Source: CAYPHJ01 sp964410485 (lineage in GTDB: Bacteria; Desulfobacterota; Binatia; UBA9968). Taken from it: 14,244 nucleotides of DNA. The stretch's first letter is position 1; each line of letters starts with the position of its first letter. The translations under genes and the position numbers were made by a program. Positions 6,366 to 13,613 of the stretch are shown here, piece after piece. The stretch spans positions 1 to 14,244 of the forward strand of contig CAYPHJ010000112.1 of NCBI GenBank assembly GCA_964410485.1, given 5' to 3'. The notes under the pieces were generated by a model that saw only the letters and a program-made list of their open reading frames with translations, searched no databases and had not been told where the DNA came from.

Positions 6366-7619
6366 ATGAAGAGTTTAGATAACAGAGGGCAAGGGACAAT
6401 TGAATATACCCTAATGGTTGCTCTGGCCGTGTTCTTTTTATGGGGTGCTATCGGGGACTCGGGGTTCGGCGGAACTCTCGGTGGTGTTTGGAAAAGTATT
6501 AGTGGGGTGTTCCCTGGCTCCGGCAATACCGGCGCCGGCGGTGGTGGCTCAACCGGCGGTTCAGGAAATACTGGTTCTGGCTCGGGTAGCGGTACTGGTG
6601 GCTTTAGTTCTGGTGGTGGCGGAGCTGGCGGAGGTACGAGCGGTTCATCCGGGGGCTCGGCTGGTTCTGGCGCGACTGGTTCGGGAAGCACTGGCGGGAG
6701 TTCCGGCGGCGCTGTCGGAGGAAATTCTGGAGCTTCCGGCACCGGCGGTGTGTCCGGTGGTTCGGGCTCGGGATCTCCTGGGGTCGGTGCTGGCTCTGGT
6801 AGTGGTAGCTCGGGAAGTGGCACAGCTTCGAGCGGGGGGAGTGGCTCCAGTGGGTCTGGTTCCGGAGGTAGCGCAGTCTCTGGTGGCTCCGGTGGCAGCG
6901 GCAGCGCGGCCGGCTCCGGAGGCAGCGGGAGCACGTCCGGTGGAGTTGCGAGTGGAACTGGCTCTTCTGGTGGAAGCGCAGGTGGTGGCGCAGCAGGAAG
7001 CAGTAGCGGTTCAAGTGGCGGAGGTGCCGCAGGTGGCACAGCCGGATCAGGCTCTGTTTCGGGTGCAGGCGGAGTTGCTGGCACTTCTGGCTCCCATTCC
7101 ACTGTAGGCGGCGCGGCAGGTGGTAGTGGCTCGGGTAGCGGTGGCTCGGGAACCTTTGCGGGTTCAAGTGGTGGAAGCGGCAGTGGAGGTCGAGGGGCGG
7201 GTAGTGGAGGTTCTGGCCATGGAGGCTCGGGTTTCGGAGCCGGGAGCTCGGGGACAAGTATGGCGGCGGCCGCGGCTTTGTCCAGCGAAAGCAGCGATCG
7301 CGAGAACACCGACCAGGCTCATGCTCTTGGCTCTTCCGTGGATAGTTCGCGCTTAGCAGACGGAAGCTCGGCACCGCACGACCCCACTGGCAATCCAAGC
7401 GCGCAAACCGATGAAGAGACTGCATCCTTGGGCGGAGAGTCCGAGGGACTCTCCAGTCGTTCCGTCGTTTCCTTATGGTTTGCGGCCGGCTTACTTCTGG
7501 TGATTTTGCTTGCGGTGCTATTAGCCAGGCTGGGTTCGAAGACGGACAACAGCAACGAAGTCTCTTTTCAAGGACTATTGACTGATCACATCATTGCCAA
7601 AATAAAAGGTCGAAGCTGA
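6366..7619 (+). CDS. Flp-pilin-like N-terminus fused to a long Gly/Ser-rich domain and a C-terminal membrane helix
   Basis: I do not recognise this 417-residue protein as a known family. Residues 7-14 read RGQGTIEY followed by a hydrophobic helix (TLMVALAVFFLWGAIG). This matches the type IVb (Flp/Tad) prepilin signal: cleavage after Gly8 would leave Glu at +5 and Tyr at +6, as in Flp pilins. Residues 51-298 are almost only Gly, Ser, Ala, Thr and Val. A polar, acidic stretch follows (about 303-360), then a second membrane helix (about 367-389, WFAAGLLLVILLAVLLARL) and a short basic tail. Typical Flp pilins have only 50-70 residues. If uncleaved, both ends would be cytoplasmic with the Gly/Ser loop outside. 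Synonymous Gly and Ser codons are mixed, so this is not a recent DNA-repeat expansion. I chose the ATG at 6366; a GTG at 6333 would add 11 residues. The ribosome binding site is weak. No tad/pil genes are in view. Confidence 0.75.
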   Translation: MKSLDNRGQGTIEYTLMVALAVFFLWGAIGDSGFGGTLGGVWKSISGVFPGSGNTGAGGGGSTGGSGNTGSGSGSGTGGFSSGGGGAGGGTSGSSGGSAGSGATGSGSTGGSSGGAVGGNSGASGTGGVSGGSGSGSPGVGAGSGSGSSGSGTASSGGSGSSGSGSGGSAVSGGSGGSGSAAGSGGSGSTSGGVASGTGSSGGSAGGGAAGSSSGSSGGGAAGGTAGSGSVSGAGGVAGTSGSHSTVGGAAGGSGSGSGGSGTFAGSSGGSGSGGRGAGSGGSGHGGSGFGAGSSGTSMAAAAALSSESSDRENTDQAHALGSSVDSSRLADGSSAPHDPTGNPSAQTDEETASLGGESEGLSSRSVVSLWFAAGLLLVILLAVLLARLGSKTDNSNEVSFQGLLTDHIIAKIKGRS

Positions 7620-7678
7620 GGGTTTCTTTCCTCGCATCAATGACCCCGCCGAGCTCTTGTTGGCTGGAGCGATTCGAG

Positions 7679-8443
7679 CTAATGCGCCAGAATCCGACTG
7701 AGGAAGAACTGTGCGCGGTCGGTTTTCGGCGCGGCAAAAAATTCGTCTGGTTTACCGATCTCGACGACTTCACCCCCATCCATGAATACAATCCTATCGG
7801 CCACTCGGCGGGCAAAGCCCATCTCGTGCGTGATTACGACCATCGTCATGCCCTCTTCGGCTAGTTCGGTCATCACGTCCAGCACTTCCTTAATCATTTC
7901 CGGGTCGAGAGCCGAAGTTGGCTCGTCAAAAAGAATCACGCGCGGTTGCATCGCAAGCGCGCGCGCGATTGCGACTCGTTGTTGCTGGCCGCCGGAGAGC
8001 TGCGCAGGGTATTTGTGCGCCTGTTCGGCGATCCGCACCCGTTCGAGAAGCTGCATGGCAAGCTTTTCGGCCTCCTTCTTCGCGGCTCGGCGTACCCAAA
8101 GAGGCGCCAGGGTAAGGTTCTCGATGACCGTGAGGTGAGGAAAAAGGTTGAACTGCTGGAAGACCATGCCAACTTCACGGCGGATGGCATCGATTGCTTT
8201 GAGGTCATCCGTTAGTCTGATCGCGTCTACTATAATCTCACCGCTCTGATGCGGTTCGAGACCGTTAACCAGGCGAACGAGCGTCGACTTGCCGGATCCC
8301 GAAGGGCCGCAGATGACAATTTTCTCCCCGCGCCCGACTGTGAGGTCGATGTTCTTCAAGACGTGGAAGTCGCCGAACCATTTGTTGACGCGGCGCATCT
8401 CGATCATTGGCGGTACCGCCCCACGCTCGCTTTGTTCGTTCAA
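7679..8443 (-). CDS. aapP: Amino-acid ABC transporter ATP-binding protein, AapP type
   Basis: This is the cytoplasmic ATPase of a polar or general L-amino-acid importer. Counting from the TTG at 8443 (254 residues): Walker A GPSGSGKST at 46-54, the Q-loop in VGMVFQQFNLFPH (Gln96), signature LSGGQQQR at 149-156, Walker B VILFDEP with Asp-Glu at 173-174, D-loop SALD, and switch His206 in ITHEMGF. The sequence VNKWFGDFHVLKNI and ANxxPxxLSGGQ region are close to AapP/GltL/GlnQ. The TTG lies one base after the aapM stop with GGGAG 7 bases ahead. The ATG at 8407, 12 codons later, is the alternative and has a weaker ribosome binding site. It is the last gene of the operon and converges with the Flp-like gene, with no obvious terminator in the 59-base gap. 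Confidence 0.95.
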   Translation of the reverse strand: MNEQSERGAVPPMIEMRRVNKWFGDFHVLKNIDLTVGRGEKIVICGPSGSGKSTLVRLVNGLEPHQSGEIIVDAIRLTDDLKAIDAIRREVGMVFQQFNLFPHLTVIENLTLAPLWVRRAAKKEAEKLAMQLLERVRIAEQAHKYPAQLSGGQQQRVAIARALAMQPRVILFDEPTSALDPEMIKEVLDVMTELAEEGMTMVVITHEMGFARRVADRIVFMDGGEVVEIGKPDEFFAAPKTDRAQFFLSRILAH

Positions 8444-8444
8444 T

Positions 8445-9545
8445 TTAGCTCTCCCGCACCATGCCCGTCTGCCCGCCGCGCGCGAGCTCGCGTTCGAGCC
8501 CCTGGCTGTAACGCGACATTGCGTAGCAGAACACGAAATAGATGAGCGACGCGAACACATAAGCCTCCACGCCAAAGCCGGTCCAGGCCGGCTCGGCCAA
8601 GGAGACCTTGATCGTTGTCAGCAGGTCGAAAAGACCGATGATGACGACCAGTGAAGTGTCTTTGAACAGGCCAATGAATGTGTTTACGAGCGGTGGTATG
8701 GCGATCCTTAGCGCCTGTGGCAGAATGACAAGCACCGTGCGCTGCCAATAGGAAAGGCCCAGCGCGCGGGCCGCTTCCTCTTGGCCATGGGCCAGTGCCT
8801 GCAAGCCGCCGCGGATCACCTCGGCGAGATACGCGGCCGCGAATAAGATCAATGCGATCTGCGCGCGCAGCAACTTGTCGATTGTAACCCCGGCGGGTAA
8901 GAACAGCGGCAGCATCACGGATGCCATGAAGAGCACCGAAATCAACGGTACGCCCCGGATCAACTCGATGTAAACGATGGCCAATGATCGCACTGCCGGC
9001 AATTGAGAGCGTCGTCCGAGCGCGAGCAAGATCGAGAGGGGGAACGCGAAGGCGATGCCGAACGTGCTGAGCAGCAAGGTCAGTATCAGGCCGCCCCAGC
9101 GCTCGGTCTCGACATAGACCAGACCAAAGACCCCGCCCCACATGACAAGGCCGATCATAGCGAGGCCGGCAAGCCAAATCAGCGCGAGTCCCGGCCGCCA
9201 CATGGCGCGCATGGCGCTTGCGGCCCAGAGCCCGATCAACAGCGCGATGGCCAAAGCCGGCCGCCAATGCTGGTCGTACGGATAGGTGCCGAACAAAATG
9301 AAGCGATGTTTTTCCGCTATGAATGCCCAACAGGCGCCGCTGCTGTCGCGGCATGCGCGAGGATCGGTCACAGACCAGATCGCTTGGGCAAAGGCCCAGT
9401 CGATGAATGGCGGCACGAGTTTCCACGCGAGATACAGGATAAGTACCGTTGCCAGGGTATTCGGTACGCTGGAGAAAAGATTGGCGCGCAGCCACTCCAG
9501 CGCTTGAGGCGACCGTGGCATATGCCGGCGGATGGCATCTTTCAT
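8445..9545 (-). CDS. aapM: Amino-acid ABC transporter permease, AapM type
   Basis: This 366-residue inner-membrane permease forms the channel with AapQ. Hydrophobic segments occur at about 30-48, 97-142 and throughout 150-345. The ATPase-coupling EAA loop reads EEAARALGLSYWQRTVLVILPQALR (about 256-280), followed by IPPLVNTFIGLFKDTSLVVIIGLFDLL, as in the HisM/GltK/AapM family. The long N-terminal extension before the core permease domain is characteristic of AapM rather than of short glutamine permeases. Its ATG overlaps the aapQ TGA by two bases (ATGA), a sign of translational coupling. It is followed at once by aapP. Confidence 0.94.
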   Translation of the reverse strand: MKDAIRRHMPRSPQALEWLRANLFSSVPNTLATVLILYLAWKLVPPFIDWAFAQAIWSVTDPRACRDSSGACWAFIAEKHRFILFGTYPYDQHWRPALAIALLIGLWAASAMRAMWRPGLALIWLAGLAMIGLVMWGGVFGLVYVETERWGGLILTLLLSTFGIAFAFPLSILLALGRRSQLPAVRSLAIVYIELIRGVPLISVLFMASVMLPLFLPAGVTIDKLLRAQIALILFAAAYLAEVIRGGLQALAHGQEEAARALGLSYWQRTVLVILPQALRIAIPPLVNTFIGLFKDTSLVVIIGLFDLLTTIKVSLAEPAWTGFGVEAYVFASLIYFVFCYAMSRYSQGLERELARGGQTGMVRES

Positions 9546-10750
9546 GCCTTGACTCCGCGTAGCGCCATCCGGCTGTTGTACCAGTTCATAAAGGTCGAGA
9601 TCGATAGGCTGATCGTGAGGTACACCGCCATGATGATGGCGATACCTTCAATTGCTTGGCCGGTCTGGTTTATTGTGGTGTTGGCGATAGAAACGAGCTC
9701 CGGATAGCCGATTGCGACCGCGAGAGAACTGTTTTTCGTGAGATTAAGGTATTGGCTCGTTATCGGAGGGATGATCAGACGGAGGGCCTGCGGCAGGATT
9801 ACCAGCCGCATAATATCATGGCGTTTCAGTCCGAGTGAATGCGCCGCCTCGAACTGCCCGCGATCCACCGCCAGCACGCCGGCGCGAACGATTTCTGCGA
9901 TGAACGCCGCCGTGTAAATCACGAGGCCGAGAAGCAGAGCGGCAAATTCGGGTGATAAAGCGCCGCCACCGGAAAAATTGAAACCGGTGAGAACAGGGTG
10001 CTCCAACTCGAGCGGCGCCCCGGCAGAGAGAAAAAGTACTAACGGTGGCCCGAGGATGAGCGCCGCTCCTGTAGCGCAGACCGGAAATGGCTTCCCCGGT
10101 AGCGATTGCCGCCGCCTGGCCCACCGGGCGAGCATCCACGCAAGGCCAATCCCGGCGACAAGTGCCACGCCGAGCCACGGGTAAACGGCATGGGGTAGGG
10201 GAGTTGGAAATGCAATCCCCCGGTTGCTGAGAAAGATTCCCGCGATCGGACTTAGGGCTTCGCTGGGCCCGGGAAGGTTTTCGGAGATGACCGCGTACCA
10301 AAAAAACAGTTGTACAAGCAGCGGCACGTTGCGGATAATTTCGACATAGCTTGCAGAGAGCTTTGCGAGCAGCCAATTGTGTGATAACCGCGCGAGCCCC
10401 AACAGGGTTCCCAGACCGGTTGCCAGTACAATCCCGATCAGAGCGACGCGGAAAGTATTGAGCACGCCGGCTGCGAGGGCGCGGAGATAGGTATCGGCCG
10501 CGCTGTAGGCAAGCAGTGTTGTTTCGCTGATTTCGAAGCCGGCTTCGCGAGCGAGAAAACCAAAGCCACTCGCTATCCTGCGCTCCTGCAGGTTGTGGGC
10601 CGTGTTGGACGCGAGATACCAGGCAGCAAGCCCAACCGCCGCGACCAACAGCGCCTGGCAGACAAACGCACGAATCCGCACATTGTGCAGAGCCCACGAC
10701 ATGCGCGATGCCTGGACGCTGCCTACCGCAGGTGGAAATTCGCTGCTCAT
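9542..10750 (-). CDS. aapQ: Amino-acid ABC transporter permease, AapQ type
   Basis: This inner-membrane permease of 402 residues from the ATG at 10750 is close to the roughly 400 residues of rhizobial AapQ. AapQ landmarks include ASNTAHNLQERRIASGFGFL (about 47-66), AYSAADTYLRALAAGVLNTFRVA, and the coupling loop GQFEAAHSLGLKRHDIMRLVILPQALR (about 298-324), followed by IPPITSQYLNLTKNSSLAVAIGYPEL and a C-terminal MNWYNSRMAL. It pairs with AapM, whose start overlaps its stop. A TTG at 10777 and an internal ATG at 10702 are other possible starts; the MSSEF start fits the family N-terminus best. The gap to aapJ is about 245 bases and holds a large imperfect hairpin. Confidence 0.94.
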   Translation of the reverse strand: MSSEFPPAVGSVQASRMSWALHNVRIRAFVCQALLVAAVGLAAWYLASNTAHNLQERRIASGFGFLAREAGFEISETTLLAYSAADTYLRALAAGVLNTFRVALIGIVLATGLGTLLGLARLSHNWLLAKLSASYVEIIRNVPLLVQLFFWYAVISENLPGPSEALSPIAGIFLSNRGIAFPTPLPHAVYPWLGVALVAGIGLAWMLARWARRRQSLPGKPFPVCATGAALILGPPLVLFLSAGAPLELEHPVLTGFNFSGGGALSPEFAALLLGLVIYTAAFIAEIVRAGVLAVDRGQFEAAHSLGLKRHDIMRLVILPQALRLIIPPITSQYLNLTKNSSLAVAIGYPELVSIANTTINQTGQAIEGIAIIMAVYLTISLSISTFMNWYNSRMALRGVKA

Positions 10751-10818
10751 GACGTAGCCCGGAGCATTCCCAACCAACCAGCGATATCGAGCGCTGAGCC
10801 CTTCCGGGAATGTGACTC

Positions 10819-10890
10819 GTCTCGGGTCGCGGGTCTCACGTCTCGGGTTAACAGAAGAGAACTCGAGACTTCAGACGCGAGACTCGAAAC
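10819..10890. repeat. Imperfect 30-bp inverted repeat between aapJ and aapQ
   Basis: The arms at 10819-10848 and 10861-10890 match at 23 of 30 positions by hand alignment, around a 12-base centre. Each arm is itself repetitive, with GTCTCGGGT or GTCTCGAGT at both ends. In the aap transcript it would form a long hairpin between the binding-protein gene and the first permease gene. By analogy with REP elements between malE and malF, it could favour higher aapJ expression. Confidence 0.6.
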
Positions 10891-10995
10891 CGGTGTTTGT
10901 GCCATCGCCTCTCCAGGACCATCGGTTGATTACAGTGTATCGCGTGTTTCCCTCTCGCATGGATAATGCGGCAGCTAATTGGACGCTCGTGGCGC

Positions 10996-12012
10996 TCAGC
11001 GGATAGGCGGAGCGTACATCAGACCGCCCTGATTCCAGAGCTTGTTGATGCCGCGCTCGAAGCCGAGCGGCGTTAGATTGCGATCGAAGCTCTCGCCGTA
11101 ATTTCCCACCTGCTTGATGATGTTAAATGCCCACCGATTCTCCAGGCCGAGCATCTTGCCCATATCGCCGGAAGCGCCGACAAAGCGTTGGATGACCGGG
11201 CTTGGACTGTTGAGGTGCTGATCGATGTTTGCCGACGTGAGGTTGTGCTCCTCGGCCTCAATCATTGCGAACAACGACCATTTGGCGATACTGAACCAGC
11301 GATCATCGCCCTGGCGCACCGCCGGTCCCAAAGGCTCCTTGGAGATAACTTCAGGCAAAATCACGTGTTCAGCTGGATTTGGTGCGCGTGAGGCACGCAC
11401 GGCGACCAGTCCGGACATGTCGGTGGTATAGACATCACAACGGCCGGCGAAGTAGGCGTTTAGCACCTCTTCGAGCTTTTCAATCACGACCGGCTTGAAC
11501 TTCATCTTGTTGGCGCGAAAATAATCCGCCAGGTTTAGCTCGGTAGTGGTCCCGGGTTGGACGCACACGCTGGCGCCGCCCAGTTGTCTGGCGCTTTTCA
11601 CATTGCGCTTTTTAGGTACCATAAAGCCCTGGCCGTCATAGTAGTTTACGCCGACGAAATTGATGCCCAGGCTGACGTCGCGCGTCAGCGTCCAGGTTGT
11701 ATTGCGAGAAAGAATGTCGATTTCACCGGATTGAAGCGCGGTGAAGCGCTGCTGCGCCGTAAGTGGTGTGTAGCGAACTCGCGTGGCATCGCCGAACACA
11801 GCGGCGGCCACCGCTCGGCAGAGATCGACATCGATGCCGCGCCATTCGCCCTTGCTATCCGGCGCCGAAAACCCTGCCAGTCCTGTATTGACGCCGCACT
11901 GTATGAACCCTTTTTTCTTGATCGAATCTAGAGTGGATTGAGCCGGGGCGCGAGTGGGTGCCAACATCGCGATCACCAGGGCTCCTGCACACAACAGCAC
12001 TTTTATGACCAT
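10996..12012 (-). CDS. aapJ: Amino-acid ABC transporter periplasmic binding protein, AapJ type
   Basis: This 338-residue solute-binding protein (SBP_bac_3 family) captures amino acids in the periplasm for AapQMP. A signal peptide covers residues 1-24 (VLLCAGALVIAMLAPT, cleavage after APA). The mature start LDSIKKKGFIQCGVNTGLAGFSAPDSKGEWRGIDVDLCRAVAAAVFGD is strongly AapJ-like. Other marks are TPLTAQQRFTALQSGEIDILSRNTTWT (about 82-108), GTTTELNLADYF, FAGRCDVYTTDMSGL and the C-terminal NIIKQVGNYGESFDRN. A good ribosome binding site (AAAGGAGC) lies 7 bases before the ATG. It is the first gene of the aap operon and is divergent from the Bug-family gene at 12343. Confidence 0.96.
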   Translation of the reverse strand: MVIKVLLCAGALVIAMLAPTRAPAQSTLDSIKKKGFIQCGVNTGLAGFSAPDSKGEWRGIDVDLCRAVAAAVFGDATRVRYTPLTAQQRFTALQSGEIDILSRNTTWTLTRDVSLGINFVGVNYYDGQGFMVPKKRNVKSARQLGGASVCVQPGTTTELNLADYFRANKMKFKPVVIEKLEEVLNAYFAGRCDVYTTDMSGLVAVRASRAPNPAEHVILPEVISKEPLGPAVRQGDDRWFSIAKWSLFAMIEAEEHNLTSANIDQHLNSPSPVIQRFVGASGDMGKMLGLENRWAFNIIKQVGNYGESFDRNLTPLGFERGINKLWNQGGLMYAPPIR

Positions 12013-12128
12013 ATCTTTGCTCCTTTATCCTTAGCGTTCCGCTTGCTTCTTTTCTCGGCAGAAAAAACAGCGCCACATACTGGACCTAATACTTAGCATT
12101 GCCATGAGGTGTATTTGAAGACCCCTCG

Positions 12129-12193
12129 CAGGCTGCTGAAAAAAACTCATAGGCTTCGTTACGCCTGGCCTCTGAGGCTTTTTGAGCAGCCTG
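12129..12193. repeat. Inverted repeat CAGGCTGCTGAAAAA...TTTTTGAGCAGCCTG
   Basis: The arms at 12129-12143 and 12179-12193 pair with one mismatch and can extend further inward. The left arm shares GCAGGCTGCTGAAAAA with the termini of the 13466-13603 element, so both belong to one repeat family. It lies in the 330-base divergent spacer between aapJ and the second Bug gene. The rest of that spacer has a small AAAATC-aca-GATTTT palindrome (12232-12246) and no visible gene. Confidence 0.7.
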
Positions 12194-12271
12194 ACCGGCT
12201 TTTTTTCCGCAACCTGACAGTGGAGAATTTCAAAATCACAGATTTTGGATTTCAAAAAACCGGCAGTTCTG

Positions 12272-12298
12272 TTGCTTGTGAGGCAGGTGCTGTATAAG
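12272..12298 (+). promoter_or_regulatory. Possible promoter for the second Bug-family gene
   Basis: TATAAG at 12293-12298 is a good -10 hexamer. TTGCTT (12272-12277) is a fair -35 but only 15 bases away, shorter than usual. The transcript would begin about 40 bases before the ATG at 12343. It is tentative. Confidence 0.25.
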
Positions 12299-12342
12299 AT
12301 CGCTGTCTCGCACATACGCCGATCAGGAAAGGAGCATACCCC

Positions 12343-13404
12343 ATGAGACGAACCGCGTTTGTCGTTTTGATTGCTAGCGCTGGGTTTATTGCGCTGCTGG
12401 TTCCACAGCGCCTGGAAGCGACCGATTTTTATATGGGCAAGACGGTCGAGATTTTGGCGCATGCGCCGCCGGGAGGATCCTACGACCTGCACTCGCGGTT
12501 ACTTGCGCGGCACATGAAAAATCATCTTCCCGGCCAGCCTACGATGATCGTGAAGAACATACCGGGTGGCGGCGGTCTGGTGCAGGCCAATTTCCTCTTT
12601 CAACGAGGAAAGCGTGACGGCACGACCATTGGGCTGCTCGCATCCGGTGTTCCTCAGACCGAAGCACTGGGTATCCCGGGGGTCCAGTATGAAAGCCGCA
12701 GGTACATGTGGATCGGGTTAATCTCCGATACGGTGAACGTCATTGTGTCGCGACGCGGCGCTCCCATCCAGAACCTCGCGGATCTGCTCGATCCCAAGAA
12801 GGAACCATTGATCTTTGGTGCGGCCGCGCCTCCTTCCAATCTCTATGTAATTCCTGCCGGCTTGAATCTGGTTTTTGAAAGAACTGTTGGCCGGCCGCTG
12901 TTCAAGCTGATCACGGGGTATGGAGGCGTGGGGCCGCTCAGGCCCGCACTCGAACGAGGAGAGGTTGACGGTTTTTCCTGGACGTGGGATGGCCTCAAGT
13001 CAACCGCGCCTCACTACCTGGAGCCGGCTCCGGGGAAGGGGTTTATCAATCTGATCGGCCATGTCAGCTTGTCGAAGAATCAAGAGCTGGTCGAGCTCGG
13101 CGTCCCGTTCATCCCGGACCGTTTGAAGAATGCCAGAGACCGCGCAATACTGGATTTTTTGGCGGCACCGGCGCAAACCCAATGGGCGGTGGCGGCGCCC
13201 CCGGGAATTCCCCAAGAAAGGCTCAAGGTTCTGCGCCAGGCGTTCATGAAGACGGTTGCCGATCCGGCCTATCTGGCCGATACCAGCCGGCTGAATCTCA
13301 CGGTGAATCCGTTGACCGGGGACGAAGTGGAAAAGATTGTCAGGGCGGTGCTGGAAACACCCAAGGACGTGGTTGACATTGCCCGCGGGATTTTTGGCAA
13401 ATAG
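12343..13404 (+). CDS. Bug/TctC-family periplasmic substrate-binding protein (orphan, canonical motif)
   Basis: This 353-residue secreted binding protein is a paralogue of the one at 3794: both share FYxxKTVxI, LARHxxxHxPGxPT and NxPG motifs. The signal peptide is residues 1-26 (FVVLIASAGFIALLVP, probable cleavage after LEA). It has the canonical ligand loop GGSYDLHSR (44-52) and then NIPGGGGLVQANFLF and RDGTTIGLL. The C-terminal part has APPGIPQERLKVLRQAFMKTVADPAYL, typical of Bug proteins. A strong ribosome binding site (AAAGGAGC) precedes the ATG. No membrane components lie beside it. It is divergent from aapJ and upstream of the MITE-like element. The ligand is probably an organic acid, by family only. 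Confidence 0.88.
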   Translation: MRRTAFVVLIASAGFIALLVPQRLEATDFYMGKTVEILAHAPPGGSYDLHSRLLARHMKNHLPGQPTMIVKNIPGGGGLVQANFLFQRGKRDGTTIGLLASGVPQTEALGIPGVQYESRRYMWIGLISDTVNVIVSRRGAPIQNLADLLDPKKEPLIFGAAAPPSNLYVIPAGLNLVFERTVGRPLFKLITGYGGVGPLRPALERGEVDGFSWTWDGLKSTAPHYLEPAPGKGFINLIGHVSLSKNQELVELGVPFIPDRLKNARDRAILDFLAAPAQTQWAVAAPPGIPQERLKVLRQAFMKTVADPAYLADTSRLNLTVNPLTGDEVEKIVRAVLETPKDVVDIARGIFGK

Positions 13405-13410
13405 GACACC

Positions 13411-13464
13411 GTTCAAGCCGCTCAAAACGTTTGGAACGGTTGGAACATTTTGAACGAATTGAAC
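13411..13464. repeat. Imperfect inverted repeat GTTCAA...TTGAAC after the Bug gene
   Basis: GTTCAAGCCGCTCAAAACGTT from 13411 faces ACATTTTGAACGAATTGAAC ending at 13464. The arms match at about 16 of 20 positions. It starts 7 bases after the Bug stop codon and abuts the next repeat element. It may serve as a transcript-end hairpin, though it lacks a T tract. Confidence 0.55.
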
Positions 13465-13465
13465 C

Positions 13466-13603
13466 CTAGCAGGCTGCTGAAAAAAGATTCGGAATGCTTC
13501 GACAGGCCAGCATGAACGGAAAATCCCTACTCATTTCAAGTTCCTCTCCGTTCGCCCTGAGGTTCTCGAAGGGTGAACGGAGAGTTTTTCAGCAGCCTGC
13601 TAG
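13466..13603. mobile_element. MITE-like element with perfect 19-bp terminal inverted repeats
   Basis: The ends are CTAGCAGGCTGCTGAAAAA (13466-13484) and TTTTTCAGCAGCCTGCTAG (13585-13603), perfect inverted copies. Inside is a second near-perfect stem: CTCTCCGTTCGCCCT and AGGGTGAACGGAGAG, ending next to the right terminus. The 138-bp element has no open frame of note. I see no clear flanking target duplication beyond the palindromic CTAG at the ends. It lies 10 bases upstream of the SET-domain gene. It could instead be a large REP-type palindrome. Confidence 0.7.
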
Positions 13604-13613
13604 GTGAGTTACA

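Noticed and set aside
6528..7260. The Gly/Ser region as a DNA tandem repeat or CRISPR-like array
   Set aside because: Codons for Gly and Ser vary freely and there is no fixed unit or spacing; the repetition is at the protein level.
6158..7309. Long open frame of 383 codons on the minus strand, Pro/Leu/Glu-rich, and other open frames over 6418-7425
   Set aside because: They are antisense or shifted readings of the Gly/Ser-rich coding region: Gly and Ser codons read on the other strand give Pro, Ala and Arg. The plus frame has the pilin signal and the membrane helices.
8444..8575. N-terminal extension of the AapP frame up to an ATG at 8575
   Set aside because: It overlaps the end of aapM by 131 bases and reads as Arg/Ser-rich shadow sequence; the TTG at 8443 or ATG at 8407 fits the family and the spacing.
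12031..12492. Open frame of 153 codons on the minus strand across the aapJ/Bug spacer
   Set aside because: It runs through a repeat and antisense into the start of the second Bug gene, and has no family resemblance or good ribosome binding site.
13000..13425. Open frame of 141 codons on the minus strand inside the second Bug gene
   Set aside because: It is fully antisense to a well-supported gene and shows no domain or ribosome binding site.
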